Source: Gallionella sp. (GTDB lineage Bacteria > Pseudomonadota > Gammaproteobacteria > Burkholderiales > Gallionellaceae). Taken from it: 64,000 nucleotides of DNA. The DNA lies in NCBI GenBank assembly GCA_028707275.1, contig JAQTUP010000002.1, positions 495,198-559,197 of the forward strand, written 5' to 3'. The notes beneath the pieces are model-generated. The model was given only the letters and a program-made list of their open reading frames with translations. It did not search any database and had not been told where the DNA came from. The translations under genes were made by a program, and so were the position numbers. This document shows, one piece after another, positions 1-8,851 of the stretch (its first letter is position 1; each line of letters opens with the position of its first letter).

Positions 1-984
1 GATGAAGTCGTTAAAGGAGATGGTCTGTGCACGGATGAAGCCGCGCTCAAAGTCGGTGTGAATTACGCCTGCCGCCTGCGGTGCCGTATCGCCCTTATGG
101 ATGGTCCAGGCGCGCACTTCCTTCACGCCGGCGGTAAAATAAGTTTGTAATCCGAGCAAATCGTAACCGGTGCGGATCAGCTTATCCAAGCCTGGCTCAT
201 CGAAGCCCAGATCCGCCAGAAATTCCAACTTGTCGGCATCATCAAGATCCGCCAACTCAGCTTCGATCTTGGCACACAGCGCCACGACAGGCGCGCCCTC
301 TTTCGCCGCATGCGCGCGCAGACGATCCAGGTGCGGATTATTCTCAAAGCCGTCTTCGAGCACATTACCCACATACATCGCAGGCTTGATCGTCAGCAGA
401 CAAAGCGGCTTGATGATCTCTTTCTCGTCGTCGCTCAAAGGATACGTGCGCGCAGGATTGCCCTGATTCAGGTGCGGCAACAGTTTTTCCAGCACAGCCA
501 CCAGTTGCTGCGCATCCTTGTCGCCTGAACGGGCTTTCTTGGTATCGCGATGCAAGGTGCGCTCCACTGCGGCCAGATCGGCTAATGCCAGTTCGGTGAT
601 GATGGTCTCGATATCGGAAATCGGATCAATACGACCTGACACGTGTATCACATTCTCATCATCAAAACATCGCACCACATTCACGATGGCATCGGTCTCA
701 CGAATATTGGCCAGAAACTGGTTGCCCAGCCCCTCACCCTTGGAGGCGCCGGCCACCAGGCCCGCGATATCGACGAATTCGACGATGGCAGGTTGCATGC
801 GTTGCGGCTTAACGATTTTGGCCAGTTCAGCCATGCGCGGATCAGGCACTTCGACAATCCCGACGTTAGGTTCAATCGTGCAGAATGGATAATTTTCCGC
901 CGCGATGCCGGCTTTGGTCAAAGCATTAAACAAAGTGGATTTGCCTACATTGGGCAGGCCTACGATTCCGCATTTCAAACTCAT
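1..984 (-). CDS. ychF: Redox-regulated ATPase/GTPase YchF (partial, C-terminus outside window)
   Basis: Obg-family P-loop protein that in characterised members binds ATP and associates with ribosomes. The start ATG is at 984-982. The N-terminus carries the G1 motif [14 protein letters not shown], and the last visible codons belong to the C-terminal TGS-like domain ([15 protein letters not shown], then [14 protein letters not shown]). The frame is open to base 1. The 328 visible codons, against about 363 for the family, mean roughly 35 C-terminal residues are missing. It lies in the conserved prs-rplY-pth-ychF neighbourhood, here separated from pth by a Sel1 gene on the other strand. Confidence 0.95.
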   Translation of the reverse strand, partial: MSLKCGIVGLPNVGKSTLFNALTKAGIAAENYPFCTIEPNVGIVEVPDPRMAELAKIVKPQRMQPAIVEFVDIAGLVAGASKGEGLGNQFLANIRETDAIVNVVRCFDDENVIHVSGRIDPISDIETIITELALADLAAVERTLHRDTKKARSGDKDAQQLVAVLEKLLPHLNQGNPARTYPLSDDEKEIIKPLCLLTIKPAMYVGNVLEDGFENNPHLDRLRAHAAKEGAPVVALCAKIEAELADLDDADKLEFLADLGFDEPGLDKLIRTGYDLLGLQTYFTAGVKEVRAWTIHKGDTAPQAAGVIHTDFERGFIRAQTISFNDFI

Positions 985-1361
985 GATTGTTTCCTTACTA
1001 AGTTACACACGACCGCCACCGCCCTGTAAATCTTCCACGGGGAAGTCGGGCTGGTGCGTTGTGGGGGAGAAACAGTACAAAGGCGCCGAATCACGATTTT
1101 GTACCGTCAAAATTTAGCCCTGATTGTAACAGGATGCCGACTCAAAAGTCTTGCGCCAACGGCTTCAGTTTTAACAGGACATCAGTCCGATGGATTCAGA
1201 ATCGAAGAGCTCCGACACGACATTGAGCCTTCAAAGCGCAGTTCAGCCCGCTGCGCCGACAACGAGGTTATGCGATAATTCCCAAGATCGCAGCTACCAC
1301 CCCTACGCCCAGGCATGGCCGGTGAATTTTTTATGACCATCAGTTTTTACAGCAGGCACTC
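985..1361. other. Intergenic region, no gene seen
   Basis: This 377-base stretch lies between the divergent ychF and Sel1-repeat genes, so it should hold both promoters. I see no RNA gene, no strong hairpin and no ORF with a ribosome binding site. The short open frames do not resemble any protein I know. Confidence 0.5.
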
Positions 1362-2081
1362 ATGAATACGCGTTTTAATTCTTTACTTGCAGGCTCGCTA
1401 CTCGTACTCGCAGCCTGCGGCAGCCATGACTTATCTCCGGAAACCAAAAAACAACAACACCTCGAACAAATATTCAAAGACAATAAATTAAAAGCCGAAG
1501 CCGGAAATGCCGAGGCTCAACTGAACCTCGGATGGATGTACAAGGACGGCCTGGGGGTATCCAAAAATCCGGCCATGGCCGTGCAGTGGTATCAAAAAGC
1601 CGCAACGCAGGGAAATGCACATGCCCAGTTATATCTGGGATCAATGTATAAGGAGGGCACAGGCATTCCCGTCGATCTCGCCATGGCCATGAGCTGGTAT
1701 CAGCGCGCCGCCGCACAGGGAAACGCCGATGCGCAAGCCATGCTGGGCTGGATGTACAGGGACGGCGCCGGCACGGCCAAAAATCCTGCCCTGTCCATCG
1801 AGTGGTATCAAAAAGCCGCGATTCAGGGCAATACCAATGCGCAGCTCAGCCTGGGGTGGATATACAAGGATGGGCTCGGCGTACCGGTAGATGCGGCCCG
1901 CGCGACAGAGTGGTTTCAAAAGGCCGCAGACCTGGGCAATGCCGAGGCGCAACTGAATCTGGGCTGGATGTACCAAAAGGGCACAGGCGTCGCCAAAGAC
2001 GAATTCAGGTCAACACAATGGTTTCAAAGAGCCGCTTCTCAGGGAAATGTTCAGGCAAGAACGACACTCGGCTGGAAGTAA
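1362..2081 (+). CDS. Sel1-repeat lipoprotein
   Basis: Predicted exported lipoprotein of 239 residues. A hydrophobic signal ends in a lipobox (VLAACGS, Cys around residue 19). Five complete 36-residue Sel1-like repeats follow, each with the pattern AxAQLxLGWMYxxGxGV...WYQKAAxQGN, and a sixth is cut short at LGWK. Sel1 repeats form alpha-solenoid protein-binding surfaces, so a scaffold role at the membrane is likely; the partner is unknown. The gene stands alone on the plus strand between pth and ychF and interrupts an otherwise conserved minus-strand cluster, which suggests a later insertion. The repeats are diverged at DNA level, so recent slippage is unlikely. Confidence 0.85.
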   Translation: MNTRFNSLLAGSLLVLAACGSHDLSPETKKQQHLEQIFKDNKLKAEAGNAEAQLNLGWMYKDGLGVSKNPAMAVQWYQKAATQGNAHAQLYLGSMYKEGTGIPVDLAMAMSWYQRAAAQGNADAQAMLGWMYRDGAGTAKNPALSIEWYQKAAIQGNTNAQLSLGWIYKDGLGVPVDAARATEWFQKAADLGNAEAQLNLGWMYQKGTGVAKDEFRSTQWFQRAASQGNVQARTTLGWK

Positions 2082-2133
2082 ACTACCCGTTACCGCACAA
2101 AAATCAGACCGGGATCGACCGCCCCCGGGGGTC

Positions 2134-2709
2134 TCACGCACTATGCAGCTTCAACATCGCCGCTTCGACTTTGCCTTCTATCACCAGATGTGCGACATGC
2201 AGCGATTGCTGCATCGCGTCCCGGATCAATTCGCGCTCGCCCGTGCGCGGATCATTCAGCACGTAATTGACCACTTCGCTGCGATCTCCGGGATGACCTA
2301 TCCCTAAGCGCAACCGCCAGAAATCACGAGTACCCAGATTCGCGATGATATCCTTGAGGCCGTTATGCCCGCCATGTCCGCCGCCCAGCTTCAGGCGTGC
2401 AATGCCGGGGGCTAAATCCAGCTCGTCATGCACCACCAGAATTTCGGCAGGCAAAATTTTGTAGAATTTCGCCATGGCACCGGTCGCTCGCCCCGAGAGA
2501 TTCATGAAGGTTTGCGGCTTGAGCAGCGCCACTTCAGCTCCGTCGAGATGACCGCGCGCCGCAAGACCGTGAAATCTTGCCTCACTTTTAAAGTTGAAGT
2601 TGTGGGCGCGCGCGAATTCGTCCACCCACCAGAAGCCTGCGTTATGGCGGTTGCCTTCATATTCGCGCCCCGGATTACCCAGACCGACAATTAAACGTAT
2701 TTGAGTCAT
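2134..2709 (-). CDS. pth: Peptidyl-tRNA hydrolase
   Basis: Cleaves the ester bond of peptidyl-tRNAs released from stalled ribosomes and so recycles tRNA. The 191-residue length is normal. The N-terminus shows the family core LIVGLGNPGREYEGNRHNAG, with the expected catalytic His at residue 22 and the conserved Asn in GNPG. The VVHDELDLAPG segment carries the Asp that pairs with the His. It lies downstream of rplY on the same strand; a strong terminator between them (2761-2797) suggests separate expression or partial readthrough. Confidence 0.96.
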   Translation of the reverse strand: MTQIRLIVGLGNPGREYEGNRHNAGFWWVDEFARAHNFNFKSEARFHGLAARGHLDGAEVALLKPQTFMNLSGRATGAMAKFYKILPAEILVVHDELDLAPGIARLKLGGGHGGHNGLKDIIANLGTRDFWRLRLGIGHPGDRSEVVNYVLNDPRTGERELIRDAMQQSLHVAHLVIEGKVEAAMLKLHSA

Positions 2710-2760
2710 CTAAAATACCCGCGATCCACAAAAAACTTGAAAAACACGAAAAACAGGGAC

Positions 2761-2797
2761 AAAAAAACCCGCCATGCCGGAATCAGCAATGGCGGGT
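2761..2797 (-). terminator. Rho-independent terminator after rplY
   Basis: On the minus strand the arm ACCCGCCAT (2797-2789) pairs with ATGGCGGGT (2775-2767) around a 13-base loop and is followed by a run of seven T. It lies 17 bases beyond the rplY stop codon. Confidence 0.85.
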
Positions 2798-2813
2798 TCG
2801 ATGTCTGAAGCGA

Positions 2814-3428
2814 TTACTTCTTGGCAGCTACTGCAACGTCTGCCGCAGCTTCAACCGCACCGCGCGGCACGTGTACAGTTGCAACAACTGCTTCAGTTGT
2901 ATGCGTACCGTGAGCGGCCAGTTCAACGCCAGCAGGCAGAGTCAGGTCTGACAGGTGAATCGAATGCCCCAGCTCAAGACCGGACAAATCCACTTCAATG
3001 AAAGTCGGCAAATCAGCTGGCAGACAAGTCACATCCGCGTCGATCATGACGTGACTGATTTTGCCGCCGCCGGTTTTAACGCCCGGTGCGATGTCAGCGT
3101 TGATGAAATGCAATGGCACTTTGATATGAATCTTCTTCGATACATCAACGCGTTGAAAGTCAAGATGCTGAACTTGCTGACGGAAAGGGTGATTGACGAA
3201 AGCGCGCAATTGCACCGCTTGTTCCGTGCCATCCAGATTCATGGTCAAAACTGAAGCGTGAAACGCTTCTGAACGCAACTTGTAGTACAGTTCGTTGTGA
3301 TTCAATTCGATCATGACAGCCTCGCCTGAACCGTAAACTACGCCTGGTATGAAACCGGCTTTACGCAGACGGCGGCTCGCACCCGTACCTTGCGTTTTGC
3401 GTGTTGTTGCGTTGAATGTGATTGTCAT
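2814..3428 (-). CDS. rplY: 50S ribosomal protein L25 (Ctc/TL5 form)
   Basis: Binds 5S rRNA in the large ribosomal subunit. At 204 residues this is the long form: an N-terminal L25 domain (about residues 1-95, beginning with the basic RKTQGTGASRRLRKAG motif) followed by the C-terminal beta domain of TL5/Ctc proteins, and an alanine-rich tail ending AAKK. It follows prs on the same strand after a 97-base gap, the common order in betaproteobacteria. The start ATG at 3428 has a purine-rich site (GGAGAAG) just upstream. Confidence 0.95.
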   Translation of the reverse strand: MTITFNATTRKTQGTGASRRLRKAGFIPGVVYGSGEAVMIELNHNELYYKLRSEAFHASVLTMNLDGTEQAVQLRAFVNHPFRQQVQHLDFQRVDVSKKIHIKVPLHFINADIAPGVKTGGGKISHVMIDADVTCLPADLPTFIEVDLSGLELGHSIHLSDLTLPAGVELAAHGTHTTEAVVATVHVPRGAVEAAADVAVAAKK

Positions 3429-3525
3429 TTTTACTTCTCCAATAGAGAATCATCCGCGACCAGATGATTCGTACAAACGGCAACCAACATGGCTGCCGCT
3501 AAAACCTTGCCCGGTAAATCCGTGC

Positions 3526-4476
3526 TTATTCTGTAAAAAGGGAACTGACCGACTCTTCGTTGTTGATGCGGCGGATGGTTTCTGCCATCAGCTCTGCCGT
3601 GCTCAGCTGGCGTATGCGGGAGCAATTGCGCCCGGCTTCCGACAAGGGAATCGTATCGGTGACCACCAGCTCGTCAATGGCGGAGTTTTCGATGCGTTCG
3701 ATCGCGGATCCGGACAGGACAGGATGTGTACAGTAGGCCAGCACTCGCGTCGCACCCTTTTCCTTCAACGCCTTGGCCGCTTCGCACAAGGTATTGGCCG
3801 TATCGACCAGATCATCCATGATCAAACAGGTGCGCCCTGACACTTCACCGATGATATTCATCACCTTAGAGACGTTAGGCTTGGGACGGCGCTTGTCGAT
3901 AATCGCCAGATCAGCATCGAGCTGTTTGGCCAGCGCGCGCGCGCGCACCACACCGCCTACGTCCGGCGACACTACCATTAAATTGGGATAGTTCTGACGC
4001 CATACGTCCGCCAGCAAAATCGGCGTGGCATAGATGTTGTCCACCGGAATATCGAAGAATCCCTGAATCTGATCGGAGTGCAAGTCCATGGTCAGCAACC
4101 TGTCCACACCGGCGCCGGTCAGCATGTCTGCGACCACCTTGGCCGTGATCGCGACTCGCGCCGAACGCGGACGCCTATCCTGACGCGCGTAGCCGAAATA
4201 GGGCATGGCTGCGGTGATGCGCCCGGCCGACGCGCGTTTCAACGCATCTGCCATGACCATCACTTCCATCAGATTGTCATTGGTCGGCGCGCAGGTGGAT
4301 TGCAAAATAAACACATCCTTACCGCGCACATTTTCAAGGAGCTCTACCATCACTTCGCCGTCTGAAAAACGAGCGACAGTCGCGCGACCCAGCGTGATAT
4401 CCAATTGCTTTGCAACCGCTTCAGCCAGCTTGGGGTTGGCATTACCGGTGAATACCATCAAGCTATCGTAGGACAC
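3526..4476 (-). CDS. prs: Ribose-phosphate pyrophosphokinase
   Basis: Makes PRPP from ribose 5-phosphate and ATP, feeding purine, pyrimidine, histidine and tryptophan synthesis; the his and trpC genes of this window use its product. The 316-residue length is typical. Visible motifs include [20 protein letters not shown] near the N-terminus, the [20 protein letters not shown] loop, and the PRPP-binding loop [16 protein letters not shown] near residue 220. It follows tRNA-Gln on the same strand, with a terminator between them. Confidence 0.97.
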   Translation of the reverse strand: MSYDSLMVFTGNANPKLAEAVAKQLDITLGRATVARFSDGEVMVELLENVRGKDVFILQSTCAPTNDNLMEVMVMADALKRASAGRITAAMPYFGYARQDRRPRSARVAITAKVVADMLTGAGVDRLLTMDLHSDQIQGFFDIPVDNIYATPILLADVWRQNYPNLMVVSPDVGGVVRARALAKQLDADLAIIDKRRPKPNVSKVMNIIGEVSGRTCLIMDDLVDTANTLCEAAKALKEKGATRVLAYCTHPVLSGSAIERIENSAIDELVVTDTIPLSEAGRNCSRIRQLSTAELMAETIRRINNEESVSSLFTE

Positions 4477-4489
4477 GTGAACCCCTTAA

Positions 4490-4524
4490 AAAAATAAAAA
4501 CAGAAAAGGGCACATAAGTGCCCT
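4490..4524 (-). terminator. Terminator downstream of tRNA-Gln
   Basis: On the minus strand AGGGCAC and GTGCCCT form a perfect 7-bp stem around the loop TTAT (4524-4507), followed by T-rich sequence. It begins 6 bases after the tRNA 3' end and lies between the tRNA and prs. Confidence 0.85.
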
Positions 4525-4529
4525 AATTG

Positions 4530-4604
4530 TGGCTGAGGAGGTAGGGATCGAACCTACGAATGACGGGATCAAAACCCGTTGCCTTACCACTTGGCGACTC
4601 CCCA
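4530..4604 (-). tRNA. tRNA-Gln (anticodon TTG)
   Basis: A 75-base cloverleaf on the minus strand with encoded CCA. The acceptor arm is TGGGGAG paired with CTCCTCA, followed by discriminator G and CCA. The anticodon stem CGGG/CCCG encloses the loop TTTTGAT, giving anticodon TTG. The T arm contains GGTTCGATCC. Its position between ispE and prs is the usual one in this lineage. Confidence 0.97.
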
Positions 4605-4610
4605 ATAACT

Positions 4611-5513
4611 CTAAACCGGCACCCAATCTTGCAACGGATGCCTTGATAATCCTTTTACTGCTACACCAGACATGCCGCGAGGCATCTTCTGCAAAACTTC
4701 CTCAGCTTCGCTTTGACTGGCAAATTCGGCAAACACGCATGCGCCGGAACCTGTCATCATCGCCTTCCCGTATTTACCCAGCTCGGCCAAGTACTCTGCC
4801 ACTTCCGGATAAAGCTTACAAACCACCTGTTGCAGATCATTTCTCAGTGGTTTTGTTCTGAGGGCGCGAATTATTATCGAAACTGAGTCTCTTGTCAATT
4901 CGGAATGTGAAAATATTTTTGCAGTCGGCACCTGTACCGGCGGAAAAAGCACCACATACCATGCGTCCGGCAGCGCATAAGCCTGCAATTTCTCGCCCAC
5001 GCCCTCGGCAAAAGCATTCTCGCCGAACACAAAAACCGGCACATCCGCGCCCAGCTTCAGGCCTATCTCCATCAGGCGCTCACGCCCCAAACCCAATGAC
5101 CACAAGCGATTGAGCGCAATCAGGGTGGTGGCCGCATCAGAACTGCCGCCGCCCAAACCCCCGCCCATAGGGATACGCTTTTCCACGAAAATATCTGCGC
5201 CCAGCTGACACGCCGTTTCTTTTTTTAGTAAAAGTGCTGCGCGCACACATAAATCCTGTTCCTCGGGCACGCCTTCAATCCTGTTGCTGCGATGCACCGC
5301 GCCATCGGCGCGCAAATCAAAATGCAGCGTGTCATTCAGATCGATAAAACGAAACAAGGTCTGCAACAGATGATAGCCATCCGGCCTGCGGCCTGTGACA
5401 TGAAGAAACAGATTCAATTTGGCAGGAGCCGGACACGATAAACGTCCAAGCCCCTCCGCCTCCCTTCCCTCTTCTCCCTTATCCCTTATCCCTTCTCCCT
5501 TCTCCCTTATCAT
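4611..5513 (-). CDS. ispE: 4-diphosphocytidyl-2-C-methyl-D-erythritol kinase
   Basis: GHMP-family kinase of the MEP isoprenoid pathway; it phosphorylates CDP-ME using ATP. Recognisable parts are PAPAKLNLFLHVTGRRPDGY near the start and the glycine-rich ATP loop PMGGGLGGGSSDAATT. I chose the ATG at 5513 because it overlaps the lolB stop (ATGA) and has GGAAG five bases upstream; a start at 5531 is possible. Homologs normally begin close to PAPAKL. Here about 26 extra charged residues (MIREKGEGIRDKGEEG...) are translated from a tandem heptanucleotide repeat, so this N-terminus is unlikely to be part of the kinase fold. Confidence 0.93.
   Translation of the reverse strand: MIREKGEGIRDKGEEGREAEGLGRLSCPAPAKLNLFLHVTGRRPDGYHLLQTLFRFIDLNDTLHFDLRADGAVHRSNRIEGVPEEQDLCVRAALLLKKETACQLGADIFVEKRIPMGGGLGGGSSDAATTLIALNRLWSLGLGRERLMEIGLKLGADVPVFVFGENAFAEGVGEKLQAYALPDAWYVVLFPPVQVPTAKIFSHSELTRDSVSIIIRALRTKPLRNDLQQVVCKLYPEVAEYLAELGKYGKAMMTGSGACVFAEFASQSEAEEVLQKMPRGMSGVAVKGLSRHPLQDWVPV
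5474..5508. repeat. Heptanucleotide tandem repeat inside the ispE start
   Basis: Five consecutive copies of NTCCCTT (N = C or A), with degenerate copies continuing to about 5459. Read on the minus strand as AAGGGAN, it encodes the extra N-terminal residues of IspE. The array starts immediately after the lolB stop codon. Confidence 0.85.
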
Positions 5514-6061
5514 TCTGGCTTCCATTCCCATTCGTCTATCAACAATATCAGCTGTAAATTTTCGCGGCTCAATTGCAGACGAACAGGCAAACTATCCGCG
5601 CTCTCATCCGCATATTTGACATAGCGCACCTCCCAGCCATCCTGGCGCAGTACGGTAATCCGCCCTTTATCATCGCGTTCGGTCAGCGCGCCCTCCCCGG
5701 CCGCCCCCCCCAGCACCCAATGGTGCAGCGCATCCAGTTGCAAGCGCCAACCCAGCACCTGCATCATCAAGGACTCCACATCCTTGTCCTGATAATGCCT
5801 CTCGCCCTCATCGAGGACAGCCTGCTCTGCATCGCGATAAATACGCGCCGCCGTCTGGCCTAACGGCGTGAGCAACAGGATTTCATCGGTGTGCGCCTGA
5901 TGCACCCAGCGCAACCCTGCCGAATCGCGCGCGCCATCGTGCCTGACCGAGATGCGCCCGTTCATCGCGAAAGGCGCGGCGTCCAACTGCACCGGGCGCA
6001 GAGAGACAGGCTGCGACGCACAGCCTGACAACAACAGCAGAATCAGCCAATAACGAATCAA
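5510..6061 (-). CDS. lolB: Outer-membrane lipoprotein insertion protein LolB
   Basis: Receives lipoproteins from LolA and inserts them into the outer membrane. The 183-residue protein has a lipoprotein signal (LILLLLSGCAS, Cys around residue 14), then the LolB-type beta fold with FAMNGRISVRHDG and LLLTPLGQTAARIYRD segments. It lies between a TPR lipoprotein and ispE. It overlaps the upstream TPR gene by 4 bases and shares its stop with the ispE start, so the three are probably co-transcribed. The lolB-ispE pairing is classical in proteobacteria. Confidence 0.93.
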   Translation of the reverse strand: MIRYWLILLLLSGCASQPVSLRPVQLDAAPFAMNGRISVRHDGARDSAGLRWVHQAHTDEILLLTPLGQTAARIYRDAEQAVLDEGERHYQDKDVESLMMQVLGWRLQLDALHHWVLGGAAGEGALTERDDKGRITVLRQDGWEVRYVKYADESADSLPVRLQLSRENLQLILLIDEWEWKPE

Positions 6062-7827
6062 GGCAGATACCGCCTGATCACAGCTTGCAAAGGTTCGCTG
6101 TCAGGATGATCTTTGAGGCTCTCCCGCCAGATACGGGTAGCCTCCTCCTTATCGCCGCGCATCCACAGCACCTCTCCCAGATGCGCCGCGATCTCAGGAT
6201 CATGATTACCCTCGAAGGCTCGACGCAACATCACCACACTCTCGTCGAGTTTGCCGCTGCGATAGTAGGCCCAGCCTACGCTGTCCATGATGGCATGATC
6301 GTCCGGCGTGAGCTGCAATGCCTTTTCCACCAGGGCAACGGCCTCCGCCACCCGAACATTGCGTACCAGCAGGCTATAACCTAACGCATTGTAAGCATGG
6401 GCGTGATCCGGCCTGATATGGATCAACCTGCGCAGATATTTTTCGGACAAGTCGAATTTGCCCAGCCTGTCTGCCAGCATCGCCGCTTCATATAACAGGT
6501 CAGGATGATTTGGATATTTCACCAATCCCTGTTCGAGCACCTGATAGGCAGGTTCAACCTGACCCGCATCACGCAGCAATTGCGCCTCTATCATCACCAC
6601 CTGAATACGCTGTTCGACAGTGGTTGCCGCTGCCGCCTGCAACACCCCCCGAGCCTCGGCCAGTTGCCCCTTGCGGCTCAACAGATAAGCTGCGCGCAAT
6701 TGCGCCGAAAACTGATATTCGCCCGCAGTCACCGCACGGTAATGGATAAGGGCATCGGCCTCATCTTCTCTGGCCTCACTCAACTGCCCCATAAAATACT
6801 CAACCGCCTCCTGACCTTTTCCGCTCACAGCCAAAGCGCGTTTGAGCTGTCCTTCTGCTGCGACAAAATCATTGAGCTGCAAAGAAATCAGGGCGATGGC
6901 AAACGCCAGATCGACATTGTCCGGACTCTCTTTGAACAGGATCTCAAATTCATCGCGTGCCAGCTTGTGCTGCTTTTGTTCGAGCAAGGCTCGCGCATAT
7001 TGCAGGCGGATTCCGGAGGATTTCGGATAATCGATCAGATAAGCTTTCAACAAAGCCAGGCTTTGCAAAGGAGCGCTCTTCTGCCGCAACTGCGCCTCGA
7101 GCGATACGGGCGCATCCCATTCGGGGCGCAGTCGGCGCGCCTCGCGCACTTCGATGAGCGCCGATGCCTCATCGCCTGCCGCGCTCGCCAACTGGGCCAC
7201 CGCCCAGTGGGCCTCGGCCACATCAGGGTAGGGGCGCGCCAGATCGCGCATCAGTTGTAACATGGCCGCCTTGTCAGGATAGCTGGCGGCCATAGCATAA
7301 AGCTGCACGAAGGTCGGCCCCACCTTAGGTTCATCCGCCTTGAGCGCCCGGGCAAACTCCTGCCGCGCCTCGGCCAGCATGCCACCACGGAGCAACAGCG
7401 AAGACAACACGCGCGTGGCCATCACGGACTCTGGCTCTGTTTCCTGCCACAGCCTGAATGCCGCAACCGATTTTTTCATGTCGCCCGATTCGAGCGCGAG
7501 TTGCGCGGCACGACGCGCCAGCCGAGGATCACGAGTCTTTTGCGCCAGATCCGCGCTGCCTTCCACCGCCAGCGCCTTGTGTCCACGCTGATTGGCAAAT
7601 TCGACCAGCAAAAATTCATACAGCAGCTCGTCAGTTAAAGCGATGTCGGGCAAAACGGGCGCCGCCACAGGGGTGAGCTGAGCCACAGGCGCTGCCACCA
7701 CGGCTGACTCCGCCTGTACGGCTGACTGAATCGGCAATACTGGCTGAGTCGGCACGAAGGGTTTGACTGCCCTGGCACACCCGACAAGCAAGAAACTCGC
7801 GACAATAAAATAATTAAAATGTCTCAT
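6058..7827 (-). CDS. TPR-repeat lipoprotein
   Basis: Large helical-repeat protein of about 589 residues with a lipoprotein signal (FIVASFLLVGCAR). Most of the rest is TPR-like, with clear repeats near the C-terminus such as YNALGYSLLVRN and MDSVGWAYYRSGKLDESVVM. I took the ATG at 7827 (MRHFNYF), because the frame upstream places ten residues before a normal signal peptide. In betaproteobacteria a TPR gene of this kind commonly sits in front of lolB-ispE. The 4-base overlap with lolB suggests coupled translation and perhaps a shared outer-membrane assembly role; that is inference. Confidence 0.88.
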   Translation of the reverse strand: MRHFNYFIVASFLLVGCARAVKPFVPTQPVLPIQSAVQAESAVVAAPVAQLTPVAAPVLPDIALTDELLYEFLLVEFANQRGHKALAVEGSADLAQKTRDPRLARRAAQLALESGDMKKSVAAFRLWQETEPESVMATRVLSSLLLRGGMLAEARQEFARALKADEPKVGPTFVQLYAMAASYPDKAAMLQLMRDLARPYPDVAEAHWAVAQLASAAGDEASALIEVREARRLRPEWDAPVSLEAQLRQKSAPLQSLALLKAYLIDYPKSSGIRLQYARALLEQKQHKLARDEFEILFKESPDNVDLAFAIALISLQLNDFVAAEGQLKRALAVSGKGQEAVEYFMGQLSEAREDEADALIHYRAVTAGEYQFSAQLRAAYLLSRKGQLAEARGVLQAAAATTVEQRIQVVMIEAQLLRDAGQVEPAYQVLEQGLVKYPNHPDLLYEAAMLADRLGKFDLSEKYLRRLIHIRPDHAHAYNALGYSLLVRNVRVAEAVALVEKALQLTPDDHAIMDSVGWAYYRSGKLDESVVMLRRAFEGNHDPEIAAHLGEVLWMRGDKEEATRIWRESLKDHPDSEPLQAVIRRYLP

Positions 7828-7903
7828 GGCAATACAGCTTTTGGTACGGGCGTACATATTAGGTTATATTCAGCACTATTCACAACTACCGGCGCTACTT
7901 ACT

Positions 7904-8851
7904 TTGCTGAACCCAACGCCTGAAATTACACTGAGTGCGCACCATCTCACGCGCAGCTTCGGCAAGCAGCTCATCATCCACGATCTTGACCTGCAATTAA
8001 AACGCGGTGAGGTGTTAGGTCTGCTCGGTCATAACGGCGCGGGCAAGAGCACCACACTACAGATGCTGACAGGCTGCCTGTTGCCCGGCAGCGGTAAAAT
8101 CGAAATCTGTGGCATCGACTTGCGGCAAAAACCCATGCAGGCGAAAGCGCACATCGGCTATTTGCCCGAATCGCCGCCCCTGTACCGCGAACTCAGTGTC
8201 AATGACTACCTGACGTTTGCAGCGAGGCTGCGCGGCATAGGCGCGGCATCTGTTGCCGAGGCACTGAACCACGCCTTGCAAAGCTGCGGCCTGGAATCGG
8301 TCAGAAAAAAAATAATATCGACATTATCCAAGGGGTATCAGCAAAGGGTAGGCATCGCACAAGCCATTATTCACCGGCCCGCCGTGATCGTTCTGGACGA
8401 ACCGACCGTAGGCCTTGATCCTGCACAGATCCGCGACATCCGCAATCTGATCCGCGAACTGGGGAATTCGAGCAGCGTCATCCTGTCGACTCATCTGTTA
8501 GGCGAAGTGGAGAGCGTGTGCGACCGGGTGGAAATCATGCAGCACGGCCGCCTGATCTACAGTGATTCGAGCGCACACATGCAGCACTACGGCCAGGTGA
8601 CGGGCTTTATCGTCAGTCTGCGCCATCCGCCCGAACTCGCCGAACTCGAAAGCATCCCGGGCGTTAGCCGTGTCGAACAAACAGCCCCCGACACGTTCCG
8701 CATACTGCATACCCCGGAGAATAACCCCGGCAGTCTGTTGCTCAGCCTGGCGGCACAAAAAGACTGGCAGCTGCTGCAACTCACTCCGCTGCACGCCACG
8801 CTGGAAGATGCTTTTGTCAGTATTACCGGCGAAAAGGGAGTAAAGCCATGA
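7904..8851 (+). CDS. ABC transporter ATP-binding protein (GldA-like)
   Basis: ATPase of an ABC-2 type transporter. It has the Walker A motif GHNGAGKST, the signature LSKGYQQRVGIAQA, the Walker B/D-loop VIVLDEPTVGLDP and a switch His in LSTHLLGEVE. The C-terminal 100 residues form a regulatory extension ending in LEDAFVSITG, usual for this family. The frame is open back to an ATG at 7826, but that would overlap the start of the divergent TPR gene. The TTG at 7904 is a more plausible start although it lacks a clear ribosome binding site. It overlaps the permease gene by 4 bases. Confidence 0.9.
   Translation: MLNPTPEITLSAHHLTRSFGKQLIIHDLDLQLKRGEVLGLLGHNGAGKSTTLQMLTGCLLPGSGKIEICGIDLRQKPMQAKAHIGYLPESPPLYRELSVNDYLTFAARLRGIGAASVAEALNHALQSCGLESVRKKIISTLSKGYQQRVGIAQAIIHRPAVIVLDEPTVGLDPAQIRDIRNLIRELGNSSSVILSTHLLGEVESVCDRVEIMQHGRLIYSDSSAHMQHYGQVTGFIVSLRHPPELAELESIPGVSRVEQTAPDTFRILHTPENNPGSLLLSLAAQKDWQLLQLTPLHATLEDAFVSITGEKGVKP

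Noticed and set aside
1054..1278. Small ORF in the ychF-Sel1 gap
   Set aside because: No ribosome binding site, no recognisable domain, and it overlaps the promoter region of ychF.
6505..7260. 251-codon plus-strand frame opposite the TPR gene
   Set aside because: It is the complement of a clear TPR coding region; the composition is typical of a shadow frame.
7826..7903. ATG at 7826 as the start of the ABC ATPase
   Set aside because: It would overlap the start codon of the divergent TPR gene and add about 26 residues with no match to the family; a later start is more likely though not proven.
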